A DNA stretch of 46,852 bases. Origin: Beijerinckiaceae bacterium. Its GTDB lineage: Bacteria; Pseudomonadota; Alphaproteobacteria; Rhizobiales; Beijerinckiaceae. The position numbers and the translations under genes are program-made. The notes below the pieces were generated by a model that was given only the letters and a program-made list of their open reading frames with translations, had not been told where the DNA came from and searched no databases. Shown here in pieces: positions 1 to 7,545 of the stretch (its first letter is position 1; the number at the start of each line of letters is the position of its first letter). The stretch lies in contig SCSF01000120.1 of the NCBI GenBank assembly GCA_004298435.1, positions 1-46,852 on the forward strand, read 5' to 3'.

Positions 1-380
1 GCATAAGGATCGCCTCCGGGAACGCGCGCCATGATCGGAAGGCTGCTGGATGAGCCGTGGAGCGGTGTCGCACGCGTTGCAGCGGCAGCGGCCTGACGCC
101 GCTTGCGGCGGAGCGCGGCGCGGGCCTTGAGTTGCGCAGTGGTCGGCTTTGAAGACGCCGCATGATGCCGCTGCTTCTTGGGCGCGTTGACTGTGACCGG
201 AGGCAGGATCGGCGAAGCGCCCTGTGATGTCGGCGCCTGCTGTGCTTCGGCATTCGTAAACGAACCAGCCGCGATCAGACAGGCCGCCGTCAGCGCGTAA
301 CCGGCTCCGAAATCTTTTTTGTTGCAGGAACGCGCCGCGTAGCCCGATCGCAACGATACCGGCACTTTACTGTTGTCCAT
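1..380 (-). CDS. TonB-dependent receptor, N-terminal part (runs off the window)
   Basis: An open frame read from ATG at 380 to the window edge gives about 126 residues with no stop. It starts MDNSKVPVSL, then has a hydrophobic secretion segment (GYALTAACLIAAGSF), a short linker ending in ILPPVTVNAP, a basic Ala/Arg-rich stretch, and ARVPGGDPY at the edge. The LPPVTV segment resembles the start of many alphaproteobacterial TonB-dependent outer-membrane receptors for siderophores or other large ligands, just before the plug domain. A GGGG ribosome-binding stretch lies 5' of the ATG. The plug and barrel are outside the window, so the substrate cannot be told. The family call is inferred from the N-terminus alone. 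Confidence 0.6.
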   Translation of the reverse strand, partial: MDNSKVPVSLRSGYAARSCNKKDFGAGYALTAACLIAAGSFTNAEAQQAPTSQGASPILPPVTVNAPKKQRHHAASSKPTTAQLKARAALRRKRRQAAAAATRATPLHGSSSSLPIMARVPGGDPY

Positions 381-475
381 CTTTTCAACCCCCGATTATG
401 TTTCAACGGCACGACCCGTTTGCGATGTCGCGGACTATCGCGCCGATGCGTTCGTGAGATGCCCCGCGTGGCGGA

Positions 476-751
476 TCAGAATTTCGGCAAACTTGATTCT
501 TCGTCGAGCGGGTCATCCACGCTCGGCGGTTTCATCAGCGAAAACAGTTCATCGACCGTATTTTGCGCCGTCAGCCGGACGCTCGCGGCATCAAGCGAGC
601 CCGCGATTCTGATTTGCCGCACGACAGCGCGCGTTTCGTCGCGAAAATCGGTCAGGAAACGCAAGGGATCGCGCGAGTCATTCGCAACTCTGGCAACCAG
701 ACCCATCAGCAAGATCTGGCATGCGATCATCCGCCCATTAAGTTCTTCCAC
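476..751 (-). CDS. Small hypothetical protein, 91 aa
   Basis: The frame starts at GTG 751 with an AGGA-like site about nine bases upstream, and ends 95 bases before the TonB receptor start on the same strand, so the two could be co-transcribed. The protein is probably soluble, with a mixed helical pattern and an acidic C-terminal part (VDDPLDEESS). No known domain was recognised. The opposite strand is also open across this stretch (420-776), but that translation is Ser/Arg-rich and looks like a shadow. It could be a lineage-specific gene; it could also be non-coding. Confidence 0.45.
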   Translation of the reverse strand: MEELNGRMIACQILLMGLVARVANDSRDPLRFLTDFRDETRAVVRQIRIAGSLDAASVRLTAQNTVDELFSLMKPPSVDDPLDEESSLPKF

Positions 752-1236
752 CGCCCAAGTCCTGATTTATAAATAGTTTAATATCAACACCGTGTATTCT
801 ATTTACACATGGCTTATTTCAATTTTCAACTTGGATTCGAAAGATGATATTTAGAATATATATAAAGCTGATGTTGCTTATGCTTTGTTTGCAGGGAAGA
901 TCTGTGGGGTCGGGACCATTGGACGCACCGAAAGCGACAGCTCTTCAGATGGCCAGAGTTGTGCGCGGATGGATCGAACGCGGCCTCTATTTCGAGACGA
1001 AAGAACGGAGGCGCTGCCCCTGCCTCCATTCCAATCTTTTCAGAAGAAGCTCGCCGTCAGGCGGATGCATCTGATTGGATTAATTGAAGTTTTGCGCCTC
1101 CCGCTAAATACACCCTGCTATCGCCTCGAGCCGAAACATCAATAATATCAATACCGCGAGCGACGGCTGCCCTGCCAATGCCCACCGAAAGCTCTCCCTT
1201 GTTTTAGTTGCTTCAATGTGATAACACTATACCGTA
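752..1236. other. AT-rich intergenic stretch, no convincing gene
   Basis: About 485 bases separate the 91-aa gene from the toxin-antitoxin pair. The first 130 bases are markedly AT-rich compared with the rest of the window. They include the inverted repeat GTGTATTCTATTTACAC (792-808) and a TTTAGAA half-site at 850-856. Short frames exist on both strands, but none has plausible composition or a clear ribosome-binding site. Base composition here fits either a promoter for the leftward genes or a remnant of transferred DNA. Confidence 0.5.
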
Positions 1237-1589
1237 GTGGACCCGCGCGACCCGACCCTCGATGTGCTTCTCGACCTCGACGGCAGGTTCTCGTGGTGGA
1301 CCCCGATGGCGGCCACTGGGTCCGGTTCGTGGTGACGCGGGTACCGGTGTCGCTGGGGAAGCCGCATGGCATCGATTATTCGCTCACGCTGCACGGGCCG
1401 GATGGTGGGCGGCTAGTCGGTTTCGACAATGCGCATCCAGTGGCAAAGCAGAAGCGCAGCGAGCCACAGGATCACCGGCATCGGCTGCGCACGATCAAGG
1501 CTTACGAGTATCGGGACGCGGCGACGTTGCTCGCCGATTTTTGGGAAACGGTGGACGCAATGTTGCGCGAGAGAGGAGTAATTCCATAG
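1237..1589 (+). pseudogene. TumE/DUF6516-type toxin, probably frameshifted
   Basis: The body of the gene reads VLVVDPDGGHWVRFV, LTLHGPDGGRLVGFDNAHPV, DHRHRLRTIKAYEYRDAATL and ends ERGVIP. This is the pattern of the DUF6516 (TumE-type) toxin family, including the GFDN and DHRH motifs. The expected N-terminus (DPTLDVLLDLDG, GTG at 1237) lies in the preceding frame and joins the body near 1283/1284, where one base seems to be missing. An uninterrupted frame from ATG 1218 exists, but its first 20 or so residues are Arg/Pro-rich and unlike the family. The partner antitoxin gene follows 45 bases downstream. The toxin may be inactivated, or the missing base may be a sequencing error. Confidence 0.6.
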
Positions 1590-1634
1590 GGAGCGATCCG
1601 AAGCGCACGCGCCTCGGCCTCATTGGAGCATCCC

Positions 1635-2012
1635 ATGACTACATTGAGAATCGGCATTGCCAGCTATGAAGATATGAAGGCGCGCACCATGGCCGTTGCG
1701 CGCGGAGAACACCACGTCTCGGCCAACGAGCCGAAGGTCTGGTTCACCTCGACGGAGTCTTTCGCCAAAGTTCTGTCGGCCGGCAATCGCGACTTGCTGC
1801 GTGTCATTGCCGAGAAAGCGCCTGGCTCGCTGGACGAACTGGCCCGCATCACCGGCAAGGCGAAGTCCAACCTGTCACGGACATTGCGGACGATGGAAGG
1901 TTACGGCCTCGTTCACCTCGAGCGCGGCGAGCGCGGACGCATCACGCCCAAGGTGATGCACGACCGCGTGGAGCTGGACTTACCGCTTACGCTCTCACGG
2001 AAAGCAAGCTGA
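1635..2012 (+). CDS. TumA-type antitoxin, winged-helix DNA-binding protein
   Basis: A 125-residue protein starts at ATG 1635 with GGAG six bases upstream; a TTG 12 bases earlier is less likely. Residues from about 50 to 105 form a winged-helix domain (LARITGKAKSNLSRTLRTM, then YGLVHLERGERGRITPKV), like the HVO_A0114/MarR-like regulators paired with DUF6516 toxins. In this arrangement the second gene is the antitoxin and probably represses the operon. The stop lies 21 bases before the 3' end of the convergent tRNA-Ser gene. The frame is intact, unlike the toxin frame. Confidence 0.75.
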   Translation: MTTLRIGIASYEDMKARTMAVARGEHHVSANEPKVWFTSTESFAKVLSAGNRDLLRVIAEKAPGSLDELARITGKAKSNLSRTLRTMEGYGLVHLERGERGRITPKVMHDRVELDLPLTLSRKAS

Positions 2013-2033
2013 GTCCGCAGTTTTGTTCTGAAG

Positions 2034-2123
2034 TGGCGGAGGGAGCGGGATTCGAACCCGCGATAGGGTTTCCCCTATACACACTTTCCAGGCGTGCGCC
2101 TTCAACCACTCGGCCACCCCTCC
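2034..2123 (-). tRNA. tRNA-Ser (anticodon GGA)
   Basis: Read on the minus strand, the gene starts GGAGGGGUGGCCGAGUGGUU and ends with acceptor UCCCUCC, discriminator G and an encoded CCA (2034-2036). The anticodon stem-loop contains CUGGAAA, giving anticodon GGA for UCC/UCU. A long variable arm (UAUAGGGGAAACCCUAU) and the T arm GCGGGUUCGAAUCCCGC mark it as a serine, class II tRNA of 90 nucleotides. Its 3' end faces the toxin-antitoxin pair. Confidence 0.97.
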
Positions 2124-2369
2124 AATATCGCCTGAGCCTTTTAGAGCCGTTTTGGTTCCGATGGAATCAGAACTGCGCGAACCGAAACCGCTTCGCACGA
2201 GGCTCCGCAAGGCGCGCCACTATAGTCAGGCAGGGGCGCAGCGCAAGGCTGCCGCGCGCTACATGCCGTAAAAGAATCCACAACCGCGCGCGGTCAGCCG
2301 CGCGACCGTGGACAGGGAGCGGCACGCAGCTTATGAAACAGGGCGTCGCGGCCGGAGTCCGGATTTTCC

Positions 2370-2687
2370 ATGTTCCGTTTGCTCTTCCGTATCATCGGCT
2401 TCTTTCTGCTCGCCGCGGCCTTCGCGGATCTGGTCGTTGACGGAACCCGCAGCATCGCCGCTGGCGCGCTGACACTGACGCCGCTCGACAAGACCATCGC
2501 CTGGCTCTCACCGGACAGGATCGCTGGATTGAAGCCGGCGATCGAGCATCTCAATCCCTTTTTGTGGGACCCGGTGACGGTCGATTTGCTGCTGCTGCCG
2601 ACATGGCTCATCGCCGGCGTGCTTGGCATTCTGATTATGCTGCTGACGCAGAAACGCCGGCCGAAAATCGGCTTTTCGAGCCGTTAA
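2370..2687 (+). CDS. Small conserved membrane protein, 105 aa
   Basis: The protein has an N-terminal membrane segment (about residues 5-22), a conserved-looking VVDGTRSIAAG motif, a soluble middle with LSPDRIAGLKPAIE, and a second membrane segment (about 73-93) followed by a basic tail. This build matches small rhizobial proteins often labelled, without experimental support, as a PetM-like cytochrome b6f subunit. The role is unknown. The stop codon ends exactly where an interspersed palindromic repeat begins. Confidence 0.75.
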   Translation: MFRLLFRIIGFFLLAAAFADLVVDGTRSIAAGALTLTPLDKTIAWLSPDRIAGLKPAIEHLNPFLWDPVTVDLLLLPTWLIAGVLGILIMLLTQKRRPKIGFSSR

Positions 2688-2746
2688 AGCCTTTTCAAGC
2701 GAAGCGGCTTCCGGTTCGCGTGAAGAAAACGCGTCAAAACAAATAA
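2687..2746 (+). repeat. Interspersed palindromic element, copy 1
   Basis: The core reads TTTTCAAGCGAAGCGGCTTC, then CCGGTTCGCGTGAAGAAAAC, then GCGTCAAAACAAAT. The outer arms (C/GTTTTC and GAAAAC) and inner arms (AAGCGAA and TTCGCGT) pair into a hairpin. The same element recurs at seven other clear sites in the window. This copy begins at the last base of a stop codon. Confidence 0.9.
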
Positions 2747-2752
2747 ATAGTA

Positions 2753-2781
2753 CCGCGGTCCTGATGGAATCAGAACCGCGG
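2753..2781. repeat. Companion hairpin of the interspersed element
   Basis: The arms CCGCGGT and ACCGCGG flank CTGATGGAATCAG, itself nearly palindromic. Related units occur at about 2146-2176, 7338-7364 and 41295-41320, usually within 50 bases of the main element, so the two appear to form a composite repeat. A degenerate unit is at about 3299-3325. Confidence 0.75.
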
Positions 2782-2812
2782 CACCAGAATTCCTTCGGAG
2801 AGGCCGCGCGCG

Positions 2813-3193
2813 TCAGAACAGATCGCGCGGCGTGGAAAAGGTGACGAGAGGCGTCATGCTGCCCGGCACATAGAGCGGGCGCGGCATCGCATCCTCATGG
2901 AAGCCGCTCGGAAAATAGGCCTGGTCCGGCGTCTGCACGAAATAGGTGCTCGCCGACATATAGCGACTCTCAGACCCGACAGGCACAACATTGCCCGGAT
3001 CGAGCCAGCTCCGCTTGTTGACCGTCAGTGGCGGCTGATTGCTGATGTAAGCATGATGGTGGCGCGGATGATGATGCTTCGGCCTTGCGGCCGCCGGTTC
3101 GATCGCCAAAGCGAGCGCCGCCGATGCGATGCCGAGGGCGAGCAGAACCGTTGCTGATGAGCGCATTGTGCGAATCCCCATTCGAATTGCCAA
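2813..3193 (-). CDS. Secreted small hypothetical protein with His-rich segment
   Basis: The 126-residue protein has a signal peptide ending near AAARP (about residues 10-37). A His-rich patch, PKHHHPRHHHAY, follows the likely cleavage site. The rest is polar and aromatic (SRYMSASTYFVQTPDQAYF, then a short C-terminus ending in PRDLF). No catalytic motif or known domain was recognised. An internal start at MRSSATV (3166) would still give a good signal peptide. The His patch could bind metal, but that is only a guess. Confidence 0.65.
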   Translation of the reverse strand: MAIRMGIRTMRSSATVLLALGIASAALALAIEPAAARPKHHHPRHHHAYISNQPPLTVNKRSWLDPGNVVPVGSESRYMSASTYFVQTPDQAYFPSGFHEDAMPRPLYVPGSMTPLVTFSTPRDLF

Positions 3194-3334
3194 CAGCTTA
3201 GACTGATTTTCGTTTCAAAGCGAATTGCAAAGCCACCGCCGCTTCCCGCGCGAAGCCTGAAAGGGTCTTTTTGCCGGGGCGTGGCCGCCGCGCACCGTTC
3301 CAGGAGTACGGAATCAGAAGCGGGACCTATTTTC

Positions 3335-3389
3335 TTGTTTTAACGCGTTTTCTTCACGCGAACCGGAAGCCGCTTCGCTTGAAAACGCT
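3335..3389 (-). repeat. Interspersed palindromic element, copy 2
   Basis: This minus-strand copy contains CGCGTTTTCTTCACGCGAAC and GCCGCTTCGCTTGAAAACGC. It lies in the divergent gap between the secreted peptide gene and asd, about 90 bases before the asd start. Confidence 0.9.
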
Positions 3390-3481
3390 CTGTTGCCCGA
3401 TTGCGGCCAGCGTCCTCTTGGCCTATTTACAGGCCGCATGCCGTGCCGGACCAGTCCTGTGCCGGCCCATAGGAGAGAGTT

Positions 3482-4516
3482 ATGGGGTTCAAAGTCGCCG
3501 TTGTCGGCGCCACCGGCAATGTCGGGCGCGAAATGCTCGATATTCTGGCCGAGCGCCAATTTCCGGCCGACGAGGTTGTCGCGCTCGCCTCGTCGCGCTC
3601 GCTCGGTACGGAAGTATCTTTCGGCGACAAGACCCTGAAATGCAAAGTGCTGGAAAATTATGATTTCTCCGGCACGGATATCTGCCTGATGTCGGCTGGC
3701 GGCACGGTCTCGAAAGAACATTCCCCGAGGATCGGGCAGCAGGGCTGCATCGTCATCGATAATTCGTCTGCATGGCGCTATGATTCGGACGTGCCGCTGA
3801 TCGTGCCGGAGGTGAATGCCGAGGCGATCGCGGGCTTCGGCAAGAAGAACATCATCGCCAATCCGAACTGCTCGACGGCGCAACTCGTCGTCGCGCTGAA
3901 GCCCTTGCACGAAGCCGCGACGATCAGGCGTGTCGTCGTTGCGACCTACCAGTCGGTTTCCGGTGCCGGCAAGGAGGCCATGGACGAGCTCTTCGCGCAG
4001 ACCCGCTCGATCTTCGTTTCCGATCCGGTGGAAACGAAGAAGTTCCCCAAGCGCATCGCCTTCAACGTCATTCCGCAGATCGACGTCTTCATGGAAGACG
4101 GCGGGACGAAGGAAGAATGGAAGATGATGGCGGAGACGAAGAAGATCCTCGATCCGAAGATCAAGCTCACCGCGACCTGCGTGCGCGTGCCGGTCTTCAT
4201 CGGCCATGCTGAAGCGGTGAACGTCGAATTCGAAAAGCCGATTTCAGCCGACGAGGCGCGCGACATTCTGCGCGAGGCGCCCGGCTGCCTCGTTATCGAC
4301 AAGCGCGAGCCCGGTGGCTACGTCACGCCACATGAGGCGGCTGGCGAGGATGCGACCTATATTTCGCGCATCCGCGAGGACGCCACGGTGGAGAACGGCC
4401 TGAATTTCTGGTGCGTCGCCGATAATCTCCGCAAAGGCGCAGCGCTGAACGCCGTGCAGATCGCGGAACTTCTGGTCAATCGTAAATTGATCGCGCCGAA
4501 GAAACAGGCGGCATAA
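3482..4516 (+). CDS. asd: Aspartate-semialdehyde dehydrogenase
   Basis: Asd reduces beta-aspartyl phosphate to aspartate semialdehyde with NADPH, the branch point to lysine/diaminopimelate, threonine and methionine. The 344-residue length is normal for the family. Visible motifs are the nucleotide-binding loop GATGNVG (9-15), the catalytic cysteine in NPNCSTAQL (Cys130), and SAWRYDSDVPLIVPEVN. The start has a strong GGAGAG site eight bases upstream. The gene stands alone, followed by a long hairpin with a T run that probably ends the transcript. Confidence 0.97.
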   Translation: MGFKVAVVGATGNVGREMLDILAERQFPADEVVALASSRSLGTEVSFGDKTLKCKVLENYDFSGTDICLMSAGGTVSKEHSPRIGQQGCIVIDNSSAWRYDSDVPLIVPEVNAEAIAGFGKKNIIANPNCSTAQLVVALKPLHEAATIRRVVVATYQSVSGAGKEAMDELFAQTRSIFVSDPVETKKFPKRIAFNVIPQIDVFMEDGGTKEEWKMMAETKKILDPKIKLTATCVRVPVFIGHAEAVNVEFEKPISADEARDILREAPGCLVIDKREPGGYVTPHEAAGEDATYISRIREDATVENGLNFWCVADNLRKGAALNAVQIAELLVNRKLIAPKKQAA

Positions 4517-4517
4517 C

Positions 4518-4578
4518 AAAAAATCCCTCGCGCTTCGAGACGCGCTCCTACGGAGCGCCCTCAGCATGAGGGATTTTT
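4518..4578 (+). terminator. REP-like hairpin acting as asd terminator
   Basis: The outer stem pairs AAAAATCCCTC (4519-4529) with GAGGGATTTTT (4568-4578), and inner arms flank TCGAGACGCGCTCCTACGGAG. The T run gives it the form of an intrinsic terminator just after the asd stop. The inner sequence belongs to the same REP family as 12658-12790 and 23760-23799, so a mobile palindrome may have been co-opted. A decayed inverted partner lies at about 4593-4624. Confidence 0.7.
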
Positions 4579-4681
4579 GGTTTAAGCTGTTCCCCTCGTC
4601 CTGAGAGCACCTGAAGGCGCGCGTCGCGGCGTACGGTTTCGCGCTTGCCACATCGTCGTCGCGTCCCGTAAATCATCGACG

Positions 4682-5482
4682 ATGACCGAATCCCAAAAGC
4701 CCCGCCTCTATCACAATCCCGCATCCTATTATTCGATGATCGCGCGTCTTGCGCTGGCGGAAAGCGGGCTCGTCTACGAGCGGGTGTTCGTCGACATCCA
4801 TCTGCGCGCAAGCCAGCAGCGGCCCGACTATGTGCGGCTCAACCCGAACATGACCGTGCCAAGCCCGACGCTGCCGGGACGCATTCTCGATCAGAGCCGG
4901 AACATCGCCGAATATGCTTTGGGCGTCGCAGACGGCGCGCTCGATGCCGAGACGAAATTCTGGGTCGATCTCCACTATGACTATCCGATCGAGGAATTGA
5001 CCTTCGGCGGGTTTCTGAGCCGCAATCCAATGGCGCGCATTATGATCCCCAGAATGCTCGCCGCCGCGCATCGCCGCCTGTTGGCCCGCGTGGCCGCCTA
5101 TCCGGATCTCGCCGGTGTCTATAAGGCGCGCGCCGCTGTCTTCGCCGAGCGCGTGCGCGTCTTCGATCCTGACAAGGCTGTGCACCTGTCGCAGACGCGC
5201 CGCGCGGAAGCGATTGGCTTCATGGACCAGATCGAAAGTCACCTGGCCGATGGCCGGGGGACGCTGGTCCCACCAACTTACGGACTGGCCGACGTGGTCT
5301 GGACGGTGTTTCTCGCACGCATGGAGTTCAGTGGTCTCGGCGCAGAGATTGACAGACGGCCGGCGCTGGCGCGCTACTGGCGCACAATGCAGGCGCGACC
5401 GAGCTTCACTGCGGCGGACATCTGGACCCGCCTGCATGTTCTGCGCTTGATCGGTGGGATTCTCGGCATCGGCAGACAATGA
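4682..5482 (+). CDS. Glutathione S-transferase family protein
   Basis: The 266-residue protein opens with a thioredoxin-like GST N-domain: LYHNPASYYSMIARLALAES, then VRLNPNMTVPSPTLPG and ILDQSRNIAEYAL, which match the cis-Pro and Glu/Gln-Ser glutathione-binding positions. An all-helical C-domain with WVDLHYDYPIEELTFGGF and a conserved-looking DVVWTVFLARMEF follows. GSTs conjugate or reduce electrophiles with glutathione, but the substrate here is unknown. The start has only a weak ribosome-binding site. A DUF1275 gene follows 75 bases later on the same strand. Confidence 0.8.
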   Translation: MTESQKPRLYHNPASYYSMIARLALAESGLVYERVFVDIHLRASQQRPDYVRLNPNMTVPSPTLPGRILDQSRNIAEYALGVADGALDAETKFWVDLHYDYPIEELTFGGFLSRNPMARIMIPRMLAAAHRRLLARVAAYPDLAGVYKARAAVFAERVRVFDPDKAVHLSQTRRAEAIGFMDQIESHLADGRGTLVPPTYGLADVVWTVFLARMEFSGLGAEIDRRPALARYWRTMQARPSFTAADIWTRLHVLRLIGGILGIGRQ

Positions 5483-5557
5483 AATGAGGCCGGAAGCCTC
5501 TCTCCACCCTTCCGGGAACTCCAGCGCCGCCAACGGATTGACATTGCCGAGCTTGCC

Positions 5558-6232
5558 ATGTCCCGCGATGATCTCGGCCATCTGATCCTTGCCATTTGCA
5601 TGATGGCCGTCGCCGGCTATGTCGACGCCGTCGGCTTCCTGGCGCTCGGCCATCTTTTCGTGTCCTACATGAGCGGCAACTCGACTCAATTTGCCGTTTC
5701 GCTCGTCCACGGCAATGTCGTGAAGGCGGAGAAAGCGGGCGGCATCGTCGGGATTTATGTTTTCGGCGTCGTCATCGGCCATCTCCTGGCGCTTCGGACG
5801 AAGATCTGGCGGCGGCCAGCCGTGCTTCTGCTCGAGGCGGCGTTGCTCGGCGTGGCATTGCTCGCGGCGCCGTCGCGGTTCGCGATCGCGCCGGCTGTCC
5901 TCGCCATGGGGGTACAGAACGAGGCGCTGCACAGGGCCGGCGAAATAAAGACGCAACTGACCTATGTGACCGGCACTCTGGTGAGCCTTGGCGAACATAT
6001 CGCCAGCGCTCTGAGCGGCTGCGAGCCGGAGAAGCCCTGGCTGTGGGTTTCCTATCTTCTGCTATGGGGTGGACTGATTATCGGCGCCTTCGTCGGCGCG
6101 CGCATCTACGCCGACCGGCAGATCGGCGCGCTGGTCTGGCCGGCTCTGGCCGTGCTTCTGTTTGCTGCAATAACAGCGGCAACCGCCTGGTACGGGCGCG
6201 GCCAACACAGCGGTAAGCCGGAAGAACTTTGA
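5558..6232 (+). CDS. DUF1275 / YoaK-family membrane protein
   Basis: The 224-residue protein has about six membrane segments. The first carries the family signature GYVDAVGFLALGHLFVSYMS followed by GNST, and a second, GVQNEALHRAG then THVTGTL-like TYVTGTLVSLGE, is also typical. Proteins of this family are inner-membrane proteins of unknown function. The gene follows the GST gene and could share its transcript. No strong ribosome-binding site precedes the chosen ATG, and MMAVAGYV, 14 codons later, is an alternative start. Confidence 0.85.
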   Translation: MSRDDLGHLILAICMMAVAGYVDAVGFLALGHLFVSYMSGNSTQFAVSLVHGNVVKAEKAGGIVGIYVFGVVIGHLLALRTKIWRRPAVLLLEAALLGVALLAAPSRFAIAPAVLAMGVQNEALHRAGEIKTQLTYVTGTLVSLGEHIASALSGCEPEKPWLWVSYLLLWGGLIIGAFVGARIYADRQIGALVWPALAVLLFAAITAATAWYGRGQHSGKPEEL

Positions 6233-6236
6233 TGAC

Positions 6237-6300
6237 AGAGGCGTGTCCTGCGCGGGCTTGATCCGCGCATCCAGGCACAATCGCCAATCAAAGAGTCTGA
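6237..6300. repeat. Fragment of a CGCGGGCTTGATCCGCGC-type palindrome
   Basis: The stretch around CTGCGCGGGCTTGATCCGCG (about 6248-6268) pairs GCGCGG with CCGCGC. A related hairpin is at 12819-12853 (CATGCGCGG and CCGCGCATG). Both resemble a palindromic unit often found between rhizobial genes. It lies in the gap between two convergent genes, where it could also help end transcription. Confidence 0.5.
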
Positions 6301-6327
6301 TGGCCGAGGACGGGCCATAACGGTGGG

Positions 6328-7284
6328 TTACGCCGCCAGTTGCAGCCGCTTTGAGACGAGTTCGCGCAGCGCCCGCATGTCGCGCGAGAAGATGCGAATG
6401 CCTTCGGCAAGCTTTTCTGTCGCCATGGCATTGTCGTTGAGCATGAAGCGGAAACTCTTTTCATCGAGATACATGCGCGCCGGGGCATCTTTCGTCACGC
6501 TGGCGGGATCGAGCCTGCGGACCAGAGAGCCACTGTCCTTCGCCAGCGCATCGAGGAGCGGCGGCGCTATGGTGAGGCTATCGCAGCCGGCAAGCGCCTC
6601 GATCTGGCCCTGATTGCGGAACGACGCGCCCATGATCACCGTCTTGATCCCATGCGCCTTGTAATAGGCATAGATCTGCTTGACTGCGGCGAGGCCGGGA
6701 TCCGTCTCCGCCGTGAATGTCTTGCCCTCGGCCTTCGCATACCAGTCGGCGATGCGGCCGACGAAGGGCGAGATGAGGAAGACATTCGCATCGGCGCAGG
6801 CCGCCGCCTGAGTCAGCGAAAAGATGAGCGTGAGATTGCAGTCGATCCCGTCCTTTTGCAGGATCGACGCGGCCTGAATGCCTTCCCATGTCGCTGCGAT
6901 CTTGACGAGCACCCGCGAGCGCGCGACGCCGCGCTCGGCATAATCGCCAATGATCTCGCGCGCCTGCGCCACTGTGCCTTCGACATCAAAGGAGAGATCG
7001 GCATCGACCTCAGTCGAGACGCGGCCCGAGACGATCCGCGCCAGTTCGGAACCGAAATTGACCGCGAGCCGCATCGCGATCCGGCTTGCCGTCGCATTGT
7101 GATTGACGCCCCAGAGAATCGCCTCTTCGACTAGCGGCGCATAGGCCTCCATCTGCGCCGCCTTCAAAATCAGCGAAGGATTGGTGGTGCAGTCGCGCGG
7201 CGCATAGGCGCGGATCGCGTCGATGTCACCGGTGTCGGCGGTGACGGTCGTCATGGTCTTCAACTGGTCGAGCTTGGATGTCAT
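6328..7284 (-). CDS. tal: Transaldolase (TalB type)
   Basis: Transaldolase moves a dihydroxyacetone unit between sedoheptulose-7-phosphate and glyceraldehyde-3-phosphate in the pentose phosphate pathway. The 318 residues match the TalB subfamily length. Motifs are the N-terminal DCTTNPSLIL (31-40) and the Schiff-base lysine in VLVKIAATWEG (Lys128), followed by CNLTLIFSLTQAAACADA. I place the start at ATG 7284 (MTSKLDQLK). The frame stays open for another 43 codons upstream, but those residues come from the interspersed repeat at 7375-7430 and are not protein-like. Confidence 0.96.
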   Translation of the reverse strand: MTSKLDQLKTMTTVTADTGDIDAIRAYAPRDCTTNPSLILKAAQMEAYAPLVEEAILWGVNHNATASRIAMRLAVNFGSELARIVSGRVSTEVDADLSFDVEGTVAQAREIIGDYAERGVARSRVLVKIAATWEGIQAASILQKDGIDCNLTLIFSLTQAAACADANVFLISPFVGRIADWYAKAEGKTFTAETDPGLAAVKQIYAYYKAHGIKTVIMGASFRNQGQIEALAGCDSLTIAPPLLDALAKDSGSLVRRLDPASVTKDAPARMYLDEKSFRFMLNDNAMATEKLAEGIRIFSRDMRALRELVSKRLQLAA

Positions 7285-7337
7285 GGCCTCGCGCTCTGGA
7301 TCTGCCACGCTGGAGGTGGATAACGGCCGGAATGGCT

Positions 7338-7430
7338 GCTGTTCTGATGGAATCAGAACCACGGCTCTACCTGATTGTTTTGACGCGTTTTCTTCATGCG
7401 AACCGGAAGCCACTTCGCTTGAAAACGCTT
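7338..7430 (-). repeat. Interspersed palindromic element, copy 3, with companion hairpin
   Basis: The main unit (7375-7430, minus strand) contains ACGCGTTTTCTTCATGCGAA and CACTTCGCTTGAAAACGC. The companion hairpin GTTCTGATGGAATCAGAAC is at 7341-7359. The element lies between the stop of the S9 peptidase and the transaldolase start, both on the minus strand, so a read-through transcript would contain it. Confidence 0.9.
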
Positions 7431-7545
7431 TAGTATCGAGGCTTAGAGCATTTTACGGCAAAGATTGAGTCAAGTTTTGTTGGGCATTGCCGCAAACGGT
7501 GATGCCGGAAGCCTCAGGCCCTATCTGGGGTGGCTTTAGCACCTA

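Noticed and set aside
844-1145. Short plus-strand frames in the AT-rich gap
   Set aside because: No ribosome-binding site, poor composition, and two frames overlap each other.
4673-5998. A 441-residue open frame opposite the GST and DUF1275 genes
   Set aside because: The plus-strand genes have family signatures; this frame has none.
7285-7413. A 43-residue N-terminal extension of transaldolase
   Set aside because: The residues come from the repeat at 7375-7430 and do not match the family start.
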